This document shows positions 36,370 to 50,540 of a DNA stretch of 64,000 nt, piece by piece. This DNA comes from Gymnothorax reevesii (lineage: Eukaryota; Chordata; Actinopteri; Anguilliformes; Muraenidae), in assembly GCA_029721435.1 (NCBI GenBank), contig CM056588.1, positions 36,783,430 to 36,847,429 on the forward strand, in the 5' to 3' direction. Position numbers and translations under genes: made by a program. Numbering within the stretch: the stretch's first letter is position 1; each line of letters starts with the position of its first letter. Under the pieces are notes generated by a model. It worked only from the letters and a program-made list of their open reading frames with translations. It had not been told where the DNA came from and searched no databases.

Positions 36370-36597
36370 AACACACACACACACACACACACACACGCGC
36401 ATACATACACACGCACACACGCACACACGCACACACGCACACACACGCACACACACGCACACACACGCGCACACACGCGCACACACGCGCACACACGCGC
36501 ACACACACACACACGCACACGCACACGCACACACGCACACACGCACACACGCACACACGCACACACCCACACACGCACACACGCACACACGCACACC
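36370..36597. repeat. 230-bp (CA)n/(ACAC GC)n compound microsatellite
   Basis: An uninterrupted alternating purine-pyrimidine run made of ACACACGC and ACGC variants, followed after about 60 bp by a telomere-like block. Long frames reading His-Thr or Val-Cys across it are artefacts. Confidence 0.97.
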
Positions 36598-36654
36598 CCT
36601 TTGCACGTACAAACTACATGTGCGCACCCACAAACACACGTTTGAATAACTGTA

Positions 36655-36840
36655 CTTGTGAGAAAATAACCCTTTCAACCAATATTCATTGTGTGCAACC
36701 TTTCCCAAACATCACCTAACCTTAACTGTAACCCTAACCCAACTTTAACCAATTAGCAGTAATTCTCTGTAATCCATGGTGAGAACCACCTAAAATGTCC
36801 TCACAACATTGGTGTGTTCTGAGGAGTTGGTTCTCACAAG
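36655..36840. repeat. telomere-like interspersed repeat beside CA tract
   Basis: CCTAACCTTAACTGTAACCC then TGTCCTCACAACATTGG; same style as 28785-28960. Confidence 0.6.
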
Positions 36841-39800
36841 TATAGCTATAAAAGCCTTCACACATACCCACACATGGACCCAAACACCCCTCCCAAACAC
36901 AGTAATAAATACGTGCAAGCAGACTCTCGAAATCCATATTCAGCAGATAAATCACAGGACAGAGAGTCTGAGAAGAGCACATATCTGTACAGTGAGAAGC
37001 GAGACTCAAACCCCTAAGGTCTGGAGTCCTTACCATCCCTCTCAGCCCAGAAAACCTCTCATGAACTCTTAACCTGGTCCCCTGCTACAGGTCACCCTCC
37101 ACATCCACCCTCAGATGCATCAAGGCCCAGCTGCCAGTGTTTTCCAGACTTTTCTGCTGCAGACTGTTTCCTGGGTTGTCACAGCACCACAGAGATTCAC
37201 GTTTGCCCTAACCTTCACAACCGAGACACTGCAGGGGGTTCTGGTGCATTATGGGAAGGATATACCTGGAACCAGCCTCCTAGGCAACATGCCGTGACCG
37301 AAAGCCTGAGGGGCATCACCGAGCGACTCCGGGGAGAATGAGGCTCTGCAGAAGCAGGCAAGAGCAGCTCACCGCAAAACAAAACAAGACATGACCGCTA
37401 AACAAAACAAGACATGACACCTGCAATTAACTGCAGCTCCAAGCTGCAAACTGATACAGCAAGAGCTGCCAGACGAAAGGCACAACTATCAGTGGAGGCT
37501 TTAGCTACATCTTCACAATCCGAATTGGCCACAAATTCCCTTCAATTCCCTCATACTTCATTATGTTCAATCCTTCCTCACATCTGCAGGGGGGAGAATT
37601 TAGCACTTCGTCCATCCCTCTCCAGTTCTGACATTCACAGACCACTAATTTCGAAGAGACTCGACTGAAATAATACTCGGAAGACTGAATTAAAAAAAAG
37701 AAGAATAAGCAATTCTTTTTTATCAGCATGTAAAAATTAATGATCGATATTACAGTCATTGAGTCTCCGTGTAATGATTAAATCTTGAGTTACAGAACAG
37801 AGGAAGCAGATCAGCCAATCAGAGCCCAGCTGCCTACAGTCGCGTGACTCACTGTGACGTAACCATGGCGATCCATTTGTCCTTTAACAGTATCCCAAAG
37901 GAAAGAAGAACTGAGAGCAGCTGCATCCTACACATTTTCCTACAAAACGCACCTTAACACAAAGACACGCATACACACATTCAGAGGTACAGACCCTCCT
38001 ACACACAAACACACATTCTTGCATGCCTATAAATGCTCCATCACACACAGACACACTCTGAAACACTTAAAACATGTTCATACACAGAAACATGTGAACA
38101 CACACAAGCATAAAAGACATCCATCCCCATTTTCAAAGTATTGTTTATTAACTAAATATATCATCGTATATTTTTTGCATTCATTTGTAATCATACATTT
38201 TCAATAACACAATAAAATCACTCCGTTTCAGCATTTTGTATGTCTTCTTTCGTCATTTTCAATTAAAAATAGCAAGAGTTTAAATGATTAGCAAATCATT
38301 GTATTCATTTTTCATTTGCATTTTACACAGAATGCCAACTACTTTGGAATACTGGCTGTACACACAAACTTGCTTACACCGTATACATATGCATACACAC
38401 GTACATGGAGACGTGTATACACTGACATACAGAAACAACACATACACAATGTCCTCTCCCACTCACTCTCACAAGCACAAACACACCCATGGCTCAGGAA
38501 CGAGAGTAATGGCTCCTCTCTCCCAAGGCCACCCCAACCTCAGTACCTACAACAAGGTATTCTTCAATACTGAGGCCATCGAACACTGCAGAGCACAGGG
38601 ATACCATCCTTAATGTGTCTGCCAAAACATAAGTTTGTGTGTGTGCAAGCGGTATCTGGCCGAACATCCCTCCAACATATGGCAAACAAGCCCATCGAGG
38701 TCAGTGCTGACATTTCTTTCAGTTTTACGGAAGCACGAAAGAGGGCAACAAATTAACAACCTAAACAGGCAAATTCACACAGAGCACTGTCACTCAAATA
38801 ACTGCCAAACAGTTAGCCATTTAATCTCTCCCTCCAAGACCATGATAACAGACGTGGGAATTAAAAAGAAAAAAGAAAGAAGAGAGACGCTATAATCCCA
38901 CCACGTGGATTAAAGCTTAATCTCTACCACGCCTCATGCTATGCTGAAGAAGCACCAATGGACTGGAAAAGACCAGCAGGGTATCAACAGGGACTGAGCC
39001 AAAGATGGACTTTCACTGCCTGCTTTTGAACCAAAACCCGCCCTCCTACAGTGTGAGAATTCTCATCCTCCATCAAGCAAATAGCCACACGAGGGAGGAA
39101 TTTTGCAGGTGTGAGGGATTAATATCGCAGAGAGTGGAGAAGGCAGAAGCGGCATGTAGGAGTACAGTGTTAAGCTCTTCGGCCAGTTAAATTCGCCTGC
39201 ACTGTAAACTCTCCCTTTCATTGTGACTTCTGATCTGGTCAATCACTACCCAAGAACAAGCAAACTAAGTCCCAACCTGCATGCGTGTCTGTGTGAGTGG
39301 GTGTGGGGCATGTGCCTGCAAGAGAGAAAAAGTGAGAGAGAAGTTTCTCCAAACACTCAAGAAAATACTGAAGCAGATTAACCTAGAGTTAATACTATCT
39401 TTCATTTGATTGACAAAGAGATTCACAAAAGAATGCATGAGGAAATGTACTGCAATAAATCAAGTAATGGCAACCAAATCATCATCATTAAAATAACTTT
39501 TTTTAGAACTGCAAAGTCATCTGGTGCACTGCAGGTAATTTACACTAGATCATAAAGTTAACATAAATTATTGGTTACACCATAGACTCTCCTACAAGTT
39601 ATAAATGAAGAATTAAAATTACAAAGAGCCAGAGCATACATCCTAAATTTCAAAATTTAATTGGTGCAATAAATTCCCAAGGTTTGATTAAGGACTTAAT
39701 GAAAATGGATGTTACAGTCATTTTCACTGGCTGTTTAAAGCAAGAGGGGGAAGTAAGGATAGAATATGCAGAGATAATCTCGAAGGACACCAGGACTTTC

Positions 39801-40525
39801 ACACAAGCCAACTAGTAGATGTAATAGGTGGCTACATAATGAAAGCAAAACATAATAATTCAAACAAAATTATTTCTGAATACTTTAAAGGTCTGCTCCA
39901 ATCAGTCTGCACAGTTAATGAGACTACAAACTATGGTGCAGTGGAACACTAGCACAGAGTGTACTGGCACTGTGCAATGGAGACATTAAAACGGACGTGC
40001 GTCCCTAATTATCATTACTTGGACTTCTCCCAGGATAAAATATATGAATAATCACTCCTCCCTCAGGGACTGTGCGAAACTGCTATTCTCCCCTAGTAAA
40101 TAATGACTCACTGCACACATCAGCATTTGCTCACACTTTCCCAGAGGCGAGGGAATTAGTCATGGCAGATAACTGCATTACCCATGATGCCCAGGCTCTC
40201 CATTATCAATGCTGTCGGAATAAAATAAGAAGACACTATGGATTTCCCGCAATTTTTTTTTTTTTTACAGTTTAGAGGCACACCATTACCAATGTAAAAA
40301 AACAAAAAAAAACTCAACATGAAAAAAAAAAAAAAAAATGGAGAAATTACAAATTTTATAGTTTTATACTTGATCTCTTAATGCTACAGACCCCACAAAA
40401 AACCCCCATGTCAATTAAGGCATATCCTGTCTGGTGTTTGAACATGCAACCTCCTCGTTTTTTTGATTGGAGGGTCCCAACCCTGCTGCCATTGCCAAGT
40501 AGGCTTAGTAGGCATTACAAGGAGA

Positions 40526-40628
40526 ACTAGAGGCACTTGTAGAGGGTCCATCTTTGATGCAATAGCAATCTACCCACGAAATTTCAGACAAATCCGTGCA
40601 TGACTTTTTGAGTTATGTTGTTCACAAA

Positions 40629-40661
<33 letters not shown>

Positions 40662-40703
40662 GGGCGAAAACATTACCTCTGCCCCAACTTCATTGGCAGA
40701 GGT
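40526..40703. repeat. interspersed repeat R, internally deleted copy with A31
   Basis: It matches 1203-1500 at both ends (ACTAGAGGCACTTGTAGAG; ATTTCAGACAAATCCGTGCA; GCGAAAACATTACCTCTGCC) but lacks about 150 bp in the middle. A poly-A run (40630-40660) replaces the (GACA)n tract. Confidence 0.75.
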
Positions 40704-40874
40704 AAATATTTATAACCAGGACTTTATGCAGCTATAGTCCTCTCACACATTAATAGAAAGGAGCTCAATAAATTCTCAAGGATATACATTAGCTTGGAGC
40801 TAAATTCCATCCCAAGGCTATGCAGTTTCTAAACATGAAATATAAAGAAAAGCCACAGGTGCTTCCCTTTGCCC

Positions 40875-41478
40875 CAGGGTTTCCTCCAGGATTTTTTGAA
40901 ACTGGGGCGGAGGGCTTCAGCGTCAGGTCAAAACTCAGCATAATCAGGTGTGGCCAGTTTTCATCAATCAGCACATAGGCGATGTAATAATAGGTATATG
41001 AGCACGGAGGTTTATCAGTTTCACATGCGTCACATTTGATTTCACATGGACTATAATATGAAAACCAATTATGACTCCGGACTTCGAAATTGGAATTGAA
41101 TAATCATGAAGATCCAATTAGGTAGAGCAGGATGTGCTCACAGAAAACAAAGAAGATAACATCATAGTTTATCGTTTTGCAAAGTGGACAAAATATTTTT
41201 TCTCTAATCTTTGCACACATTGCATTAATAAGCAAGCAGAGCGTTTTACTGTCGATGGCTAATTTTTATTAATTGGAAAACGTGTTCATCAAGCAAAATG
41301 ATTGACAACAGTTCAAGAATTATTAGCGCTCATTTTAACTTAACAATGAGAACTGGCGACACCTGATTGTCCTTAGGATTTTTGGAGTTTATGTAAAGTT
41401 ATTTTTTTACATAGGCGTGGCGGCTTTTATTTTGCCGTAGCGCTGCGCCACGATCAGTTACATGTAGCGGAAACCCTG
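40875..41478. mobile_element. hAT-type non-autonomous element with 8-bp TSD
   Basis: The element starts CAGGGTTTCCTCC and ends AGCGGAAACCCTG, the CAGGGTTTCC type of hAT terminus. CTTTGCCC (40867-40874) and CCTTGCCC (41479-41486) flank it, a 7-of-8 match. The inside has GGCGTGGCGGCTTTTATTTT and GCTGCGCCACG, and no transposase. Confidence 0.75.
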
Positions 41479-41526
41479 CCTTGCCCAGTCCAGCGCTTGG
41501 GTCGAAACCTTTGAAAAATAAATTTG

Positions 41527-41609
41527 AGAAAAGTAGAAAAAACTACTGCACACTGTCCGTTCCATTGCATGCGGAATGGACAGTGTGCGGGAGTTTTTTC
41601 TACTTTTCT
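41527..41609. repeat. 83-bp near-perfect palindrome
   Basis: A 37-nt arm (41527-41563) beginning AGAAAAGTAGAAAAAACT pairs with 41573-41609 with three mismatches across a 9-nt loop. Confidence 0.95.
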
Positions 41610-43264
41610 GATTGGCGACCCTTTTTGGGCTTTCTCCTACGCATCTGCTCCAAAAAAAAAAAAAAAAAGTGTGCGAAAGCCTTCCCTTTTTTACCCAAAA
41701 ATAATTTATGAAAATCACGGTCATGTTGCACACCATGTTCCTGAAACGTCCGAGGCCCAAAAGTCCAGAGAGAAAGACAGACAACCAGAACAACCCACCC
41801 CCAGAAAAATCGCGCCTGCTGAACCATTATCCAATATAAAGAATTCAAATGTCCGAAAGCATCACAGCAACAAAGCCCCGTAACACTACATCCACAGAAA
41901 CTTCTGACCGATCACTTGACGTGCACTGGTCCGCAGCAAGCTCTATAGCCAGTCTCCCAAAAGAAAGTGCACGATGAAGACTCCACACATGGGCTTTATG
42001 GGGCAGGATATCCAGCCCAATGCCAGTTAATTACAGAACGACAGTGTTAATATTTTGAATAATAGGGTTTCTCTTTGGCACAGCTACGAAATCTGAGAAT
42101 TCGATCAGCTGCATTTCGGTCCCTATATCAATAAACTTCATTTTACAAACTTTCAGATTCATGTCTAGGTTCACGTACAGGTATAACACAGGAAAAATGG
42201 AGATGACCAAAAAGCCCCTGCAAATTGGCAGTTCCCAATGGAAAAGAGGAATTCAGGTAAATACAATAATTATAGCATTTAAACATCCTCAAAATGGGGG
42301 GGGGTCATTAAAGTGACAAACAGGAAGACAGGCTCCAAGATAAAAGCTGAGATCTGAGCTTTCATTCGGACTGGGCAAAAAAGCTTTTCCCTTTGGGTTT
42401 AAAAAAAAAAAAACCTTTTCCTTTTTCGAGAACATTCTGTGGAGCCCAGTGTCTCAGTCTCTCAGGCTAACTGTCAGGAGCGAGCTTTGGCGGGAGGCAG
42501 CGAGGTCAGCGATGATAACCAAGCACAGAAAGAACCAGGCCTGGCTACATGGGCTACATGTGATATCAGAGTGGAGCAGAGCCAATCACTGCCAGCAAAG
42601 TTATCGGCCCCCGCGCAGAACAACGCAGGGGCCAGGAATGCACCGATAAGAGTCTCTCTCACTCTCTCGCTCGTCAAGGCCCGGCTTTCGCTCTCCGATA
42701 AACAATCGTAAACCCTGGGAGAGGAAGTGCAGCGCTCCCCGCAGTCTGACGACAGCGGCTGGGTACAAAAGAGGAGGAGGGGAGCGTCTACATCCCAGAA
42801 GCCAGGTATACATGGAGGTCCTCTGTAGCACGGGACAGCATTCTCCTACAGAGGCTGACCAAACAGACTCAACTGCACCAGCCACTGGTATACAGAGTGG
42901 GACATAACAAGGCTAATCCAAACATGCTACTGCCCAGTTCTGTGGGGGGGGGGGGGGCCTACAAGCACCTTTTGACTCATAAGAACAAGCAGGTGGGACG
43001 TGGGGTTGGGGGGGGAACAGAATCAGATCTCACCTCTGGCAACCTGCCCAAGGAAAGCCATTGTTTGTGTGTGTTCTTACGCCCCCCCTGACGGAAGGCT
43101 CAGAGTGAAAAAACAGGCCTTGGTCAAACACCATTACAGGGCACTGATTAGCCACGGGGCTACCTGCCCTTGTTCTGGGGGGAAACACACATGCGCACGG
43201 ACAAACGCGCACACACAGAAACAAAACAAACGCATAGACACTCACACAAACGTGCACAAGCACA

Positions 43265-43265
<1 letters not shown>

Positions 43266-43300
<35 letters not shown>
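43266..43300. repeat. (CA)n microsatellite
   Basis: A pure CA run in a CA-rich stretch from about 43185. Confidence 0.95.
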
Positions 43301-43301
<1 letters not shown>

Positions 43302-44372
43302 CTCTTAATCTGCAGCTAAACAACCAGTTCAGCTCCCAAGCTAAGGCACAGCCAGTGCTGACAGAGGGAGGGGAGGGAGGGACAGGGCCTGGTAGTTAAT
43401 AAACAAACTTTGTACATGGAACAGCCAGCAAGGAGGGGGGGCCCCTCTTCAGAAATATTTGCGCAGGCGACCCTACAAAGGCTGCACCCCCCGAAACACT
43501 GAGTTCCAACACTGGAATTCTTCAGTCCAAGAGCTGGAAGTGCCCCCACCCCTTGAACTAAAACAAAGGGAGCATTGAGCGTGGGGTGGGGTGTTGGGGT
43601 GGGGGGTGTTATTTGCGGCAGAGGCCTCCGACGATGGTGTCGGCGTCTGAAGACCGCATCGATGAGACGTAGCGAGTCCCCGCCTAATTCCGCCCCAGGC
43701 CCGGCAGCCGCTGTCGCTGCGACAGCCAACCAACAAAAGCCGGGCCTTTCGAGAGCTGTGGTCACATGACCACCAAAAAAAAACAAGCAGCACGACCCCG
43801 TTTCTGAGGAATTCCCAAGCTCTGGACCACTTCCAAAACAATGGTCGGGTTTGTAGGCCTGGAATTAATGAATTAACCCATTCCTGCGCTATTCTGTTCC
43901 CAGCCTCATCAGAGCCACAATGGCTGCCGCAGGACCAAACGCATATTCCCATAAATTGTTAATGCACATGTATGAATACATACAGGCCTGTGGCCCAATT
44001 CCTCTCACTAGTCAAGGCTAGGATTCTCTCGCCCTCTTGACCCAGTGAATAAACAAACGTGCCGCTCCGATTCATCATCTCATTACACTTATGGTACATT
44101 AAGTACCAAACGCAAACGAGAGCCTTTAACAATGAAAGACTCCCCAGCATTCCTTTCCCCAAACGGCATCAAGCATAACTCAGATTAGCCATACAAAATA
44201 GAGTCCCGCGCCGGCATTTCACAGGGTGTAGCCTAGAACCTTGCACCGAAACCGTATTGACTCAGGTCATGTGATTGCGGGTAAACAACATCGCCCTCTC
44301 TCTAGCACAGGTCTGGAATCTGAGTGCTGGAAGTTAAAAACTCTACCATCTCTGAATCCCTCAGCTTTTACA

Positions 44373-44403
44373 CATACACACACACACACACACACGCACG
44401 CAC
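44373..44403. repeat. (CA)n microsatellite
   Basis: Short CA run with ACGCACGC at its end. Confidence 0.9.
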
Positions 44404-47400
44404 ACTTGTCAGTATGAAGAGGGTGGGGGCAGCCAGATCCATTGAGAGACTTGAACCCTTGGTACGGGCGTTCCTTCACGCTGAGGTTTCCACACCCAGC
44501 GTTTGAGGCCAACAGACCCTCCCAAACTCCCACCTTTTCTGGCAGGAGCTCCGTCTGACAAAGGCACCCATGCGTGGACGGTCCAGAGTTCAGACACCTC
44601 GTGTTTGCAGGAGGTTTGTTGTTTAAAAAGCCTTGTGACTGACGGAAGGGAAATACTACACCAGGAACTGTGAGGGACTCAAACAACCTCACGCTGTTAT
44701 CAAAGGCATCTGACCAAAAGAGCGCCACAGGCAGCCAGCACCTCTCCGTCCGAGCCAGTGGAGATGAAACGTTGAAAATTGCGCCATCTTCCATGAACAT
44801 AAACACACAGTCTCCGCTCGTTAACCCAGGTCAGTCCAGGAGGCGGCCCCACCCAAACATTCTCTTCCCCGCACTGGACGTTCCGTCATCCCTCTCCACG
44901 CCTCTGCCCGAAATAGTTTCCACTTCAGTTACACTTTCGTTACATTTCAGTCACGGGATGACCATGGGCTGGGGCAGTCTTTAGCCGAGGGGCCGCAGAG
45001 TTCGACACTGAGGGTATGATAGTCTTAGCCCCACCCAAGAGGCCGCAATGAGACCAGCCCAGTCCGAAGTCCGCCAAAATAATGATACTCTGTAATTTAA
45101 TGAACATCACGTCTAAGAGCAGAGCACAACCAGGCAACTCCACTCAAACTGAAATTGAAAACAAAGGGATAATAAAATCCTGCAAGTACAGGTGATGAAT
45201 ATGTGGCATATTTAAAAAAAAAAAAAAATGGCCGTCCCCAATTTTCCAATATACACACACTGATGAATGTGAACAGTAGCATCATTATTGATTTGTACCC
45301 ACTTTTTAATGCTTTTAGAAGGATTCAAAAAATGTATAATGCAATTCTTCCCTTATCCTGAACAGTACAAAAGTACAAAACAGCAGCCCTGACATTCCAG
45401 TGGCACAAGCCAAAAGCGATCCATCACGCTGGTATTGTAACGAAGGCTAAACCAACTCCCCGCTTGACAGGAAGCAGCGAGGCAGAAGGAAGTAGTGTTC
45501 GGCACCCAGCTCGAGGAGCGGGGGAGGTTCAAGGGGGTTCGGGACTGGTCCATTACTCACCCAGTCCTGACGTCACCAGGTTGGCATGACGATCGCTCAC
45601 CCAGTAGGCTGCGGCCAGAGAGACCGCCGACAGGACCGAGATTGCAAAGGGGGTCCGCCACAATGTTACAATCACCTCCGACGCACTCGCCACATTAAAA
45701 GTTCTTTTAATAAATCAGTCGGCACCCCCTGCCCCACTTTTTACAGAAAACTGGGATGAATGGGCACAGGGTCCAACCAAGGGCCAATCAAATCCCTCCG
45801 ACCCCCTGAGGCCGAGCCCAGCTCTTGCGCCTGCTCCGCTGGCTAATGAGATGAAATTTAAGAACGAGGACCCCGTGGCGGTCAGGAGGTTCTGCTGAAG
45901 AATGCTACCATGAGCCAGGATGGGGCCCGCGGGGGAGCAAGGAGATCGGACCGGGCCGCTCCCCAAACTCCAGAGCACAGCTACCGTTCGTACTGACCGT
46001 GGGGGCCAAGAGCCAGGTTCGCTTTAGCAGACCATTTTCTGGTCTTACTAAGAGATGCTGCCACCACAGTTGGCTCCAGTATGGACCATTCTGTATTCAA
46101 ATCAATGATAAAAAATACATTTGTTCATCATGTCCCCTCAGCACACAACAAACTGTACTCAGCACCTGTTTTTCCTAATCTAATGTCAACCAGTAAGCTG
46201 AAGAGACAGGCTGAAGTGCCATTTGGATACAGAATAGTACCGTTTAAAATATATTTTGTGTTACGCATCAGCATTCAAAAGGCTTGGTGGACGACTTCAA
46301 CGCAGCCACCATGCTGCGCAGATTCAGGCCACAAATGGCGGTACCAGTGTGGTGTTCGAGTGTGTGCAGGAATTCTTTAATCCGAGTCCGGAGGAAGTCT
46401 ATTGCTGAGGTTAAGGTGACTAGGTCCATGTTTTCTCCAGTCGATGAGAAAGACGCTTAATCACTCAGCGCCCCTGGAATGGATGGAGCCCCGGGGAGGG
46501 GGGGGTGATACTGACTCACCTGGGCCAGGGAGAGATGGAGACGGGGATGGGGTCAATGACAGATTCGTCAGCAGTTTTGTCCAATCACCAGAGACCCTCA
46601 AGCTGGCCTGGGTCACCCCAGAGTGATTATGCGGGGAGGGGGACAAACAATACAGGCTGACGCAGGACCAGTGGCGGATTTACGACCGAGGAAACCCCGC
46701 TGGTACACACCAAACGCCCCACCAGCCTAAACACAGATTCCATCTCCGTTAGTACACTTAAATCAACATGAAGCTCCTCCTCAACACCTCCAACCTGCTC
46801 CGAAATAAATTAAAAAACCAAACCATGATCAAAATGTCGGGCCTTCAAGAATTCATATACAGGAGATTGCTTCAGCCATCCATCAGAGACAAAAATGGCC
46901 CATCAGAAGGGAAGCTCAGAGTTTATGAACTTTCCACTTCAGATATATATATTTTTTTTTATCTAGTTAGTTCAAAGTTGTTGCCCGAGTTACACAGGTA
47001 TATTTTTCAAATCCACCCATCAAAGTACCGTGTAGTAAATTCCACTCATTTGTCCTCAAGGGGAAAAGAACATTCTTTACATTTCTTTGCCTTATGTGCA
47101 CGCAGTGAAAAAACTGAAGCCATAAATCAAATCCCAGCACCTTTATTTAGAGCGCTTTATGAATCTTTTTGTTTAACAAACATTGAGGCGAGCTCATATC
47201 AAGAGATGCATTTTCAGGATATTGCTCTCATAACACAATCTAGCCATGAACACCTCTTCTCCCGTTGATGGATTAGGCTTCGCAAAAACGGTGCGAACAT
47301 GGCGGCACACAACATGAAATCCGATAACTGAATGTGTAGAGCAGAGAATCACGAGATAAGACAGGAGAAGAGGGAAAAAAAAAATCCAGCGTTCAATCAC

Positions 47401-50400
47401 AGAGCGCAATTCCAAATGACTAAATTACATTAACTCCCAATAAAACATCACTACAGTGGTGTCATCCACCAGTTAACCAAAAGACGTGTAACACTTCCAC
47501 AGCCTGTGCAAGGCGTTAGCCAACAGACCCACCATTATAATTCCCAAAACACAATAATGAGAAAAGTAAACGTTCGAAAAACCAGTGAATCTTCCACCAG
47601 ATCATATAAACACTGCAATCTCACCAGGGTCAGAAATGCCCCCGCTTGCCTTTGCAAAGGGCAGTTTTTTGGCCACTTGCTATGAGCTAGGTGGCATATT
47701 TGTTTTCTATACAACGTTGCAATGTTTGTCCCAAGACTTAAGACAGTATTTTCTGCCAGAAGACTCCAAGCATCATGAATTAACGCATAAAATGCAGGCA
47801 AACAATTGAAAAAAAAAAATAGTGTTTTAATTGACGAAAAACAAACTGAATGCTGCCTTGTGATTTTAGGAGAGAAATTTCCTCCCTTTGCCCTCCCTAA
47901 TTACCAAGCTCTATTCCCTCCAAGCAAACCCCTGCCAGGATGAGTACTTCCCTGGGACCACAATAGCCTGACAAACAGGTTTCCGTGAGCCGAGGGAGAA
48001 ACGTGAGCAACTCTGCAAATAAACGGAATAACCTGCTGATCTGCATGGGGCTGTGGGTGTGTGCGTGTATGCGAGTGCGACAACGCAAGTGAGTGTGCGT
48101 ACATTCTTCAGTTCCCGCAGAGCTGACAAACTGGTTCCAGCATTAGAGGAGCAGGTTTTGTGACCAACACGGGCTCCCCTGTGGAGTTCAAGGTCGAGCC
48201 TAATCACATCCCTGAGTGCACACAGGTCCCAGCGCTCTCCTTTCTCTAGGTCCTCACTGCAGAGAGTTCGGTCCCAACAGTCGGACATAAACCCCCAACA
48301 CTCACAAGTGTTTGACGGAAGGGCGCATCGCCCTCGCGGGTACATCTGGCCTCATCTTGCCAAACGGCCCGACCTTCCTAATACCTTTTCAAACACAGGA
48401 CTCTGCACACAGGGGAAGGTGCTGGAAACTCCAACTGCTCCAGACCAGGCGGGGTCATTAATCTACGCGGACAACACTACATTCGCCTCATGCTTACTCA
48501 GACAGAGAGAGACGTCACTTTCACTCACGCAGTTCAAATCCCATCAGTTAGCCTGCATTGCTTCATAGTTTTACACCAATTTTCCCTCTTATTTTCTATC
48601 ATGAAGAATTGTGTAACCAGAAAGTGAAGATCCCTCAAAATGCCTTCCACTTGCTCAATAATTAAAGACAAATAAATAACGTTAAAGTTTAAGAGCCTTG
48701 TCAGGCATTCAAAGGAAATGAAAAAGGGACAAACGAAACAAGCCAAAACTAACCAATAGCATGAGATTTTAAAGGACAAAACAGCAACCCTGCGAGGAGG
48801 ATACTGGACAAAATGACGCAAACTCAACCCAACAGCAGATTGCAAGAAGACATGTCAAGGTTAGTGCAAGTCTACAGGTCGAGACGTCTAAATTACACTG
48901 AAATTACGGGCTTAGGCCTGCACTCTAACCTGTGATTACAGGTAAGAGGGGAGTCTTTCCACAGACACCCATATTATTTAAAGTATAGGCTGGAGTGTAC
49001 AGGCCTCTCCCTGGTCTCTTTAGCGCAGTCCCCTGCTGCTAAGGTCAAACCTCCACATTCCTTCCACAAGATTTAGAATCAACACTCCAGCCACAGAGCT
49101 TAGTCACAGCTTAGCACTTTACCAAGAAAATATTTTGAACGCTGCAGCGCTACAACCTACTTTTCAAAGTGGTCAGATCACAGTCACTATTTAACAGAGT
49201 CTTCTGGAGACAGACATAGCTAGCGGCAGAGCAGCTAGAGTTCATCCAGAGGGAAAATTAAAGCTTGTGTCTTTTTATTGTTTTATTCCTGCGCGTCTCT
49301 TTTACATTAAACAAGTCTGGTCTAATTAAAAACAAACTGCATTCAGGTGTCTTTATTTATTGGCAGAGAAAAAAAATAAGAAAAGAATGATATATGACTG
49401 CAACACAGAAATGTTTCACGGACAGGGAAAATTTTTCCCTCTAAATCTGGGAACAAATTTGCCATGCTGGCAACAGTCAAAGCAGGTGTAAAATATTATT
49501 TCAACTGGCATCAGGCAGGCTAAAGTGAAGTAAACTTGGCTAACATATGCAGCCTATCTGGTAAACAGACATAATGTATGTGCGTGCCCCAAATACTTCC
49601 GACCTGAATACGGGCAAAGTTTTACAGTCTCACCTACTTTTGCTTTGTAATCCTAATTAAATTCATTTCCCTCATTTTGTCACCAGTCTCTTCTTTTCTT
49701 TGTTCTCAGGCAGCTACAAAATGCCACCCATTATACGGAATACAAGAGGAAACTTCATTCACTCTTAACGGCCGAGAGACAAATGAAGTTACCCATCATA
49801 CCAAACATGCCATTCAGCAAAAGCGAAATAAATGAAGGAGAAAAAAAAAAACTCCCCAGGAATGCAGTCGTGCCAAAATAGCCGCGAAGGGCTGCCAATC
49901 AGCGACTCGTTTCACTTCAAGTGCCGCCTGGCTTCTTCCAAACGAGTCGGTTTGGGAATGAGAGGCTTGCACATTGACTGGAATCTGCATATTTTGGTCT
50001 TTGCCCATTTCGGGCAGAGCGGTCTGTCAGAGCGGCTTGGTCACACTCGCTCAGGCCCAAAACGCAAAGGATTTCATGGTCGTTACCTTGCCTGAACCAA
50101 GGCAGGCTCATGACAACAGCACAAGACCCAAAACACCTGCCCGGGACATGGATGTGCAACACAATTCGCACATAAATGTCCCGAGAAACCTGGTCTCAAT
50201 AAAACTGAGTGCACACATCAACTTAGATGACCGAATTAAACATTAAGGGGCACTGGAAGGGGCATAATCATTTACATTGACGTCTGACAGGGGTACACAA
50301 CCCAGGGGCATAATCGGCTGACTGGTTTCCCAATCTCTCCCTCTCTCTCTCCCCCCTTCTCTTTCTATCAGCTCACTACAGCCTGCCATCTATTTTTAGA

Positions 50401-50458
50401 TCTGGCGGTATAAGAATCCAATTTATTTTGCTGCGTTCTGCACTGCACATCAAGAGTT

Positions 50459-50540
50459 GGGGGGGGGGGGTTTAAAGGGAGAAGGAGCGAAAAATGGTCA
50501 ATTTAAAGTGCTGCTACTATTTTTTTTTTTTTTTTTTTTT
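50459..50540. repeat. G12 and T21 homopolymers
   Basis: A G run at 50459-50470 and a T run at 50520-50540 within intron 1; a (CT)n tract follows at 50894-50914. Confidence 0.95.

Noticed and set aside
36286..36719. Long open frames reading His-Thr or Val-Cys on both strands
   Set aside because: They are translations of the CA/GC microsatellite; the same holds near 35-519, 10191-10589, 15200-15653 and 31394-32050.
43316..43952. Overlapping 156- and 159-codon minus-strand frames
   Set aside because: Two overlapping frames over a GC-rich intronic stretch without motifs; neither resembles a known protein.
45470..45980. GC-rich block with AATAAA, considered as an LTR or processed gene
   Set aside because: No matching second copy, no TG...CA ends with duplication, and no coding similarity; left as unexplained intron sequence.
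46768..47268. 166-codon plus-strand frame
   Set aside because: AT-rich, no motif, includes a T-run; treated as chance.
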